18,724 nucleotides of DNA, taken from positions 1 to 18,724 of the forward strand of contig JALSLS010000196.1 of NCBI GenBank assembly GCA_026988195.1, written 5' to 3'. Positions 14,801 to 18,724 of the stretch are shown here, in pieces. Every line of letters starts with the position of its first letter. Positions within the stretch are counted from its first letter, which is position 1. The position numbers were made by a program, and so were the translations under genes. Under the pieces are notes generated by a model. It saw only the letters and a program-made list of their open reading frames with translations, searched no databases and was not told where the DNA came from. This stretch comes from Methylomonas sp. Its GTDB lineage: Bacteria > Pseudomonadota > Gammaproteobacteria > Methylococcales > Methylomonadaceae.

Positions 14801-16013
14801 TTTCTTCCCTTTGAGTTAATTCACCATTGAATGCCTTTTGTAGGATGGATTGTTTTAGTTCCTTTAGGGCTGTTAGTTTTTGTTGGTAGATGCTTTCTAA
14901 ATATTGAGTTTTCATCCACATTTCATCAAGTTTTTTAACAACACTTTCTTGTTCCTTCCAATTCATTAATGGCACTTGGATACTACGAAGAACTCTTAAT
15001 GAAACCGTTTTCTGTGCTGTGCCAGTTGCTCTTTCAGTAGCTTGTTTAAATACCATAGGGGATAACAAAGCATAGTAAAGCCATGAACTATGCGTTCTCT
15101 CATTTGGACGAAGTAATCCAATATGTCGTTGAAAACAAAAATCAACACCCTTAGGTATTTTAACTGGAATACCATACGAGCCAGTTACCGTATACAGAAC
15201 ATCACCAAACATTGGCTTTTTATTAAGTTTAAGGTTATTGAAATACTCTTCAGGCACTTTAAAAGTTTTTGTAAAATCAATTAATCCAGTTTTTTTATTT
15301 ACATTAGAAATTGTTATAAATGGAATCCCTTCAGACGATTTAGGCGGTGCGGAATGGTCTCCATCAGTAATATCTGTTGTTATATCTGAAAGTTTTCCTA
15401 ATACAATATCACCCTTCTGAGTAAATATATTATTAAGATAGCTTTCAAACAACTCACGGGCATTAGTAAGGTTCTTCTCGGCATTGGCTACCGCTAGACT
15501 GATACCTGAAAAAGCTTCATCCAGAATGGCAACAATGCGTTTTTGTTCGGGGAGTGATGGAAGGCTAATTTCTAAGTTTTCAATTTGTGCTTTATTAATT
15601 GAAGCAAAAACAGCACCTTCATTACCTTTAATTTCATTTTGTTTAGATAGCAACTGATAGAATAAAAAGTCTTTATCAATATCTTCCCCAGCTCGTATAG
15701 CAGCTAAACCTCTTCCAATACAAAGGCTCTGTGTCGCAAAATTAATAGGACCAACAGGAGCACGAACAGACATAAGAATATCATTTAGATATGCCATTTT
15801 GGTTATATGACTTGTCCATTTTTTTGGTGCCCTAATGAACTTATCACCAAATTCTTTTTTACCTTGATAAAAAGGCGTACCTGTTCCCGTATCATTGTAA
15901 AATTTACCTTGTGGAGATTGACCAGCAATCACCTCGCACATAGCTCCAAGTCGCTCCACTCGCCACCCTACACCCAATTGACCATTACCCATTGTCATTT
16001 TCTCATCATCCAT
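14793..16013 (-). CDS. hsdS: Type I restriction-modification specificity subunit
   Basis: This 406-residue protein reads the target sequence for both methylation and restriction. It has the expected two-fold plan: target recognition domain 1 (about 16-150), a central conserved helix beginning LPSLPEQKRIVAILDEAF, target recognition domain 2 (about 205-350, VLGKLSDITTDITDGDHSA onward), and a C-terminal conserved helix (VPLMNWKEQESVVKKLDEM to LKQSILQKAFNGEL). I place the start at the ATG at 16013, which has GGGAGG at 16023-16028 with 9-base spacing. A TTG at 16019 in frame would leave only 3 bases. This ATG overlaps the stop of the upstream DUF1016 gene by 8 bases. Each half carries a different recognition sequence, so the target should be bipartite. 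Confidence 0.95.
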   Translation of the reverse strand: MDDEKMTMGNGQLGVGWRVERLGAMCEVIAGQSPQGKFYNDTGTGTPFYQGKKEFGDKFIRAPKKWTSHITKMAYLNDILMSVRAPVGPINFATQSLCIGRGLAAIRAGEDIDKDFLFYQLLSKQNEIKGNEGAVFASINKAQIENLEISLPSLPEQKRIVAILDEAFSGISLAVANAEKNLTNARELFESYLNNIFTQKGDIVLGKLSDITTDITDGDHSAPPKSSEGIPFITISNVNKKTGLIDFTKTFKVPEEYFNNLKLNKKPMFGDVLYTVTGSYGIPVKIPKGVDFCFQRHIGLLRPNERTHSSWLYYALLSPMVFKQATERATGTAQKTVSLRVLRSIQVPLMNWKEQESVVKKLDEMWMKTQYLESIYQQKLTALKELKQSILQKAFNGELTQREENV

Positions 16014-17040
16014 TATCAATTTCCTCCCACGCTTTCAAGCGCTCTGCAATCTCTTCTGGGCTTGGTAATTCATTTCGATAATCTTCTGGCAACTGTGGGA
16101 CAACTGTATAACTTGCCACACCAATTGGGCGGCTCGCTGTTCTTAAGGCATATTCGACCACGGTTTTATTTTTGTTGCGACAAATAATAATTCCAATGGG
16201 ACTGTTTTCGCCTTCAAACCGTTCCTGATTCTCTAGTGCTTCAAGGTAAAACTCCATTTTTCCTTTATGCTCAGGTTTAAAATCTCCAATTTTTAGTTCA
16301 ATAGCCACTAGGCAACGTAAACGACGGTGAAATAGTAATAAATCAATAAAATATTCTTGACCACCCACTTCTAAGCGGTGTTGATTACCGATAAAAGCAA
16401 AACTGCCACCCATTTCAATTAAAAAATGGCGTAGATTCTGTATAAGTGCCTGCTCTAACTCCCTTTCCGAATGAGCCGTACTTAACTCCAAAAAATCAAA
16501 ACTGTAATGGTCTTTAACAGCCAATATAGCTTGAGAGCGAATACTCTCAGGCAAAACTTGTTCAAAATTAGTTTGTCCTAATAAATATTTCTGATAACTT
16601 TGATTATCAACTTGATGCTGCAATACCGCCTTTGTCCAGCCATAACGTGCCGTTGCACGTAAATAAAACTCTCTCTCTAAGTCATCTTTGCAACGACTCA
16701 TCACTAACAGATTTTTACTCCAGCTAATTTCTCTAACCAATGGTTGGAGTTTTTCATTCTCAGCATATTCATTGTAAAACTGCCGCATTAACCAAAGATT
16801 CTGACTTGAAAAGCCATTGCGCCCAGGAAACTCTGTTTGCAAGTCTTTAGCCAGTGTTTGTACAACTGATTTCCCCCAGCCTAAAGCCTGTTGTTTTTTC
16901 TGAATACTTTCGCCTATTTTCCAATACAGAGCGAGCAACTCCTTGTTAACGGCTTGCATTGCATGAAGTTGGTGCGAGCGAATATTCTGTTTAATGGTCT
17001 GCAAAAATTGACCGTAATCATTATTGTCAATTTCTGTCAT
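16006..17040 (-). CDS. DUF1016 / YhcG-type PD-(D/E)XK nuclease-fold protein (first copy)
   Basis: This 344-residue protein has an N-terminal DUF1016 domain (about 12-150; LLALYWKIGESI, LAKDLQTEFPG, FSSQNLWLMRQFY, EISWSKNLLVMSR) and a C-terminal YhcG-type nuclease-fold domain (about 170-320). Canonical catalytic residues are seen: D233 (YFIDLLLFHRRL) and E248-x-K250 (VAIELKIGDF), with E196 or E194 in the preceding helix. A good Shine-Dalgarno AAGGA lies at 17047-17051, 6 bases before the ATG. It follows hsdM across a 141-base spacer with a REP element and overlaps hsdS by 8 bases. This suggests co-regulation with the specificity subunit. The family is known as a frequent neighbour of type I systems; its activity is not established. 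Confidence 0.9.
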   Translation of the reverse strand: MTEIDNNDYGQFLQTIKQNIRSHQLHAMQAVNKELLALYWKIGESIQKKQQALGWGKSVVQTLAKDLQTEFPGRNGFSSQNLWLMRQFYNEYAENEKLQPLVREISWSKNLLVMSRCKDDLEREFYLRATARYGWTKAVLQHQVDNQSYQKYLLGQTNFEQVLPESIRSQAILAVKDHYSFDFLELSTAHSERELEQALIQNLRHFLIEMGGSFAFIGNQHRLEVGGQEYFIDLLLFHRRLRCLVAIELKIGDFKPEHKGKMEFYLEALENQERFEGENSPIGIIICRNKNKTVVEYALRTASRPIGVASYTVVPQLPEDYRNELPSPEEIAERLKAWEEIDNG

Positions 17041-17061
17041 AATATTTCCTTAATATTATCT

Positions 17062-17160
17062 CGTTCCCACGCTCTGCGTGGGAATGCAGCCAGTGACGCT
17101 CCTGCATCAGGGAACGCAGGACGTTCCCAGATGAATTCCCATGTGGAGCGTGGAAACCAT
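17062..17160. repeat. Composite REP (BIME-like) element between hsdM and DUF1016 gene
   Basis: The spacer 17041-17181 is largely filled by a repeat of the same family as the RAYT borders. It shares 17 identical bases (gcgtgggaatgcagcca, 17076-17092) with 13094-13110. A perfect 9-base hairpin, ttcccacgc/gcgtgggaa (17064-17084), has a 3-base loop. A second hairpin, ggaacg/cgttcc, lies at 17111-17127. The inverted motif ggagcgtgg (17145-17153) marks a second REP facing the first. The element lies inside the presumed operon and may stabilise hsdM mRNA or reduce downstream expression. Confidence 0.75.
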
Positions 17161-17181
17161 GCGTAAAAGCCCAGCACTGGT

Positions 17182-18651
17182 TCATAACATACCTCTGATA
17201 CCTTTCAGAACTTTTGCACTCTCCAAGTCTAACGTTGCAATTTCAGCTAACAACTCCTGCGGTTCACGCAAAGGTGCTTCTTCTGCTTTATTAGGGTTCT
17301 TAACCGACAGGTCAAAGCTATTCTGGTCTATATCCTCAGCATTGACCGTCCAAGACTGTTCGCTCGCTGCAAAACTGGCTTGTAATTCAACAAATGCTTT
17401 TAAGTCACCATCATTCAATGGATTAGTTTTACCCATATTTCTGCCTGGGTTTAACTGGTAATACCAAACCTTTTTAGTGGATTCGCCTTTATTAAAAAAC
17501 AGCACCACGGTTTTAACCCCTGCGCCTAAAAACGTTCCACCAGGACAATCCAGCACAGTATGTAAATTACAGCTTTCTAATAATTCCTGACGGAGTGCTT
17601 TAGAGGCATTATCCGAATTTGATAGAAAGGTGTTTTTAATCACCACCGCACCACGACCACCGGCTTTGAGGAATTTAATGAAGTGTTGTAAAAATAAAAA
17701 GGCTGTTTCACCGGTTTTAATCGGGAAGTTCTGCTGTATTTCTTTACGTTCTTTGCCACCAAAAGGAGGATTGGCTAGGATAATGTCGTAACGGTCTTTT
17801 TCCTGCACATCCGCCAAGTTTTCTGCCAATGTGTTGGTGTGGATAATATTGGGAGTGTCGATGCCATGCAGAATCAGATTCATAATGGCAATGACATAGG
17901 CGAGACTTTTCTTTTCTCTGCCATAGAAGGTTTTGGTTTGTAGGGTTTGTAACTGGTTGGTACTTAATTCTAAGGCTTTACCGTTCGCATCATAACGAAG
18001 ATAGTCGTGTGATTCACATAAGAACCCTGCTGAACCACAGGCTCCATCATAAATGGTTTCACCTATACTGGGTTTGGTGACTTTAACCATGGCACGAATC
18101 AAGGGGCGTGGCGTGTAATATTCCCCGCCATTACGCCCTGCATTACCCATGTTCTTGATTTTGGTTTCATACAGGTGAGATAGCTCGTGCATTTCTTTCT
18201 GTGAGCAAAAATGTAGCTGATCCATCAGTTCTAATACGTCACGCAAGGAGTAACCACTTTGAAACTTACTTTTAATCTCACTAAAGATTTCACCAATCTT
18301 ATATTCTATGGTGTCAGCCGATGACGCGCGTTGTTTAAAACCTTTTAGATAAGGGAATAATTCAGTATCAACATATTCAATCAGGTCATCTCCGCTGAGT
18401 GCGGCATCATGGTCAAAACTGCCATCAGCGCGTTTAGGTGCAGCCCAACGTGACCAGTGATGTTGTGCATCAATAATAAAGTGGTAAGGTTTACCAACCA
18501 ACTCCGCTTCAATCGCCCGCTCGCCTTCTAAATCATCCAGATATTTAAGAAACAGTATCCATGAGGTCTGTTCGGTGTAATCTAATTCGGTGGTACATCC
18601 AGGTTCTTTCCAGAGTACGTCATCTATATTTTTGAAGGTTTGTTCAAACAC
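17182..18651 (-). CDS. hsdM: Type I restriction-modification DNA methyltransferase subunit
   Basis: This 489-residue N6-adenine methylase subunit uses S-adenosylmethionine and works as M2S with HsdS. The N-terminal helical domain (MFEQTFKNIDDVLW, TELDYTEQTSWILFLKYLDDLE) is followed by GGEYYTPRPLIRAM (175-188). Motif I is DGACGSAGF (202-210), in the variant used by this hsdM branch, and the catalytic motif NPPF is at 294-297. The start is a GTG at 18649-18651, supported by the Shine-Dalgarno AAGGAA at 18661-18666 with 9-base spacing and by the N-terminus matching the family. It is the first gene of the island, and no promoter could be firmly recognised in the 73 bases left before the window edge. 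Intact and probably active. Confidence 0.96.
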   Translation of the reverse strand: MFEQTFKNIDDVLWKEPGCTTELDYTEQTSWILFLKYLDDLEGERAIEAELVGKPYHFIIDAQHHWSRWAAPKRADGSFDHDAALSGDDLIEYVDTELFPYLKGFKQRASSADTIEYKIGEIFSEIKSKFQSGYSLRDVLELMDQLHFCSQKEMHELSHLYETKIKNMGNAGRNGGEYYTPRPLIRAMVKVTKPSIGETIYDGACGSAGFLCESHDYLRYDANGKALELSTNQLQTLQTKTFYGREKKSLAYVIAIMNLILHGIDTPNIIHTNTLAENLADVQEKDRYDIILANPPFGGKERKEIQQNFPIKTGETAFLFLQHFIKFLKAGGRGAVVIKNTFLSNSDNASKALRQELLESCNLHTVLDCPGGTFLGAGVKTVVLFFNKGESTKKVWYYQLNPGRNMGKTNPLNDGDLKAFVELQASFAASEQSWTVNAEDIDQNSFDLSVKNPNKAEEAPLREPQELLAEIATLDLESAKVLKGIRGML

Positions 18652-18660
18652 GAAAACTGG

Positions 18661-18666
18661 TTCCTT
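18661..18666 (-). promoter_or_regulatory. Shine-Dalgarno site fixing the GTG start of hsdM
   Basis: AAGGAA on the minus strand lies 9 bases before the GTG at 18649-18651. There is no upstream in-frame ATG in the short sequence available, and the resulting protein begins MFEQTFKNIDD, the usual start of this HsdM branch. Confidence 0.65.
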
Positions 18667-18724
18667 GTGGTTTTGCTATTTCTTTTTGGATGATAATCAT
18701 AGGTGAAGACTGTTACACGATACC

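Noticed and set aside
16014..16019. TTG start for hsdS, two codons upstream of the ATG
   Set aside because: It would leave only 3 bases between GGGAGG and the start, while the ATG at 16013 has 9-base spacing and forms the same 8-base overlap as at the other end of hsdS.
10294..18651. BREX, DISARM or another newer defence system
   Set aside because: No PglX, BrxL, PglZ, DrmA or similar genes are present. The methylase, specificity and helicase-nuclease subunits are standard type I, with DUF1016 and HTH proteins as the only unusual additions.
18690..18716. Possible promoter for hsdM (GTAACA, 15-base spacer, TATCAT on the minus strand)
   Set aside because: The -35 match is 4 of 6 and the spacer is short. 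With only 73 bases of upstream sequence this is not distinguishable from chance.

Overview
The window looks like a chromosomal segment of an AT-rich gammaproteobacterium. The evidence is the gene order trpF-trpB-trpA-accD-folC-dedD-cvpA-purF-metZ, which is a gammaproteobacterial arrangement, together with protein sequences typical of that class and several families of dispersed palindromic repeats. Methanotrophs (Methylococcales) and sulfur oxidisers (Thiotrichales) often carry such repeats, but the genus cannot be fixed from the sequence alone.

Left part (1-9655, all genes on the minus strand): this is housekeeping metabolism. Reading in the direction of transcription it holds trpF, trpB and trpA (last steps of tryptophan synthesis), accD (fatty acid synthesis), folC (folate), a DedD-like SPOR-domain protein (division or cell envelope), cvpA (inner membrane), purF (purine synthesis) and metZ (methionine). 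Most gaps are under 25 bases, and trpB and trpA overlap by 4, so most of it probably forms one long operon. After metZ comes a 410-base spacer with two unrelated palindromic repeats. One is a MITE-like element with terminal inverted repeats and an exact 8-base target duplication. The 5' part of proA follows and runs off the window.

Middle (9656-10293): a divergent small two-helix membrane protein lies on the plus strand. It is followed by a short inverted repeat and then a 166-base element that is palindromic over its whole length (82 + 2 + 82).

Right part (10294-18724, all minus strand): this is a type I restriction-modification island. In transcription order it runs hsdM, a DUF1016/YhcG-type PD-(D/E)XK protein, hsdS, a second diverged DUF1016 protein, a REP-associated tyrosine transposase (RAYT), hsdR, and a 113-residue protein with a C-terminal SANT/HTH-like segment. 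HsdS provides sequence recognition, HsdM methylates adenine and HsdR translocates and cuts. The two DUF1016 proteins bracket hsdS and are tied to it by 8-base gene overlaps at both ends, so they were probably built and expressed with the specificity subunit. The RAYT gene separates hsdR from the modification genes and is bounded by 49-base inverted REP sequences. A third, composite copy of this REP family lies between hsdM and the first DUF1016 gene. HsdR carries an unusual insert of three CxxCx4CxC cysteine clusters at an exact 18-residue period.

The most promising target is the hsdM/DUF1016/hsdS/DUF1016/hsdR/HTH cluster as a possibly extended type I defence system. Its single components are from known families. 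What is uncommon is the pair of DUF1016 genes coupled to hsdS and the coupled small HTH protein.
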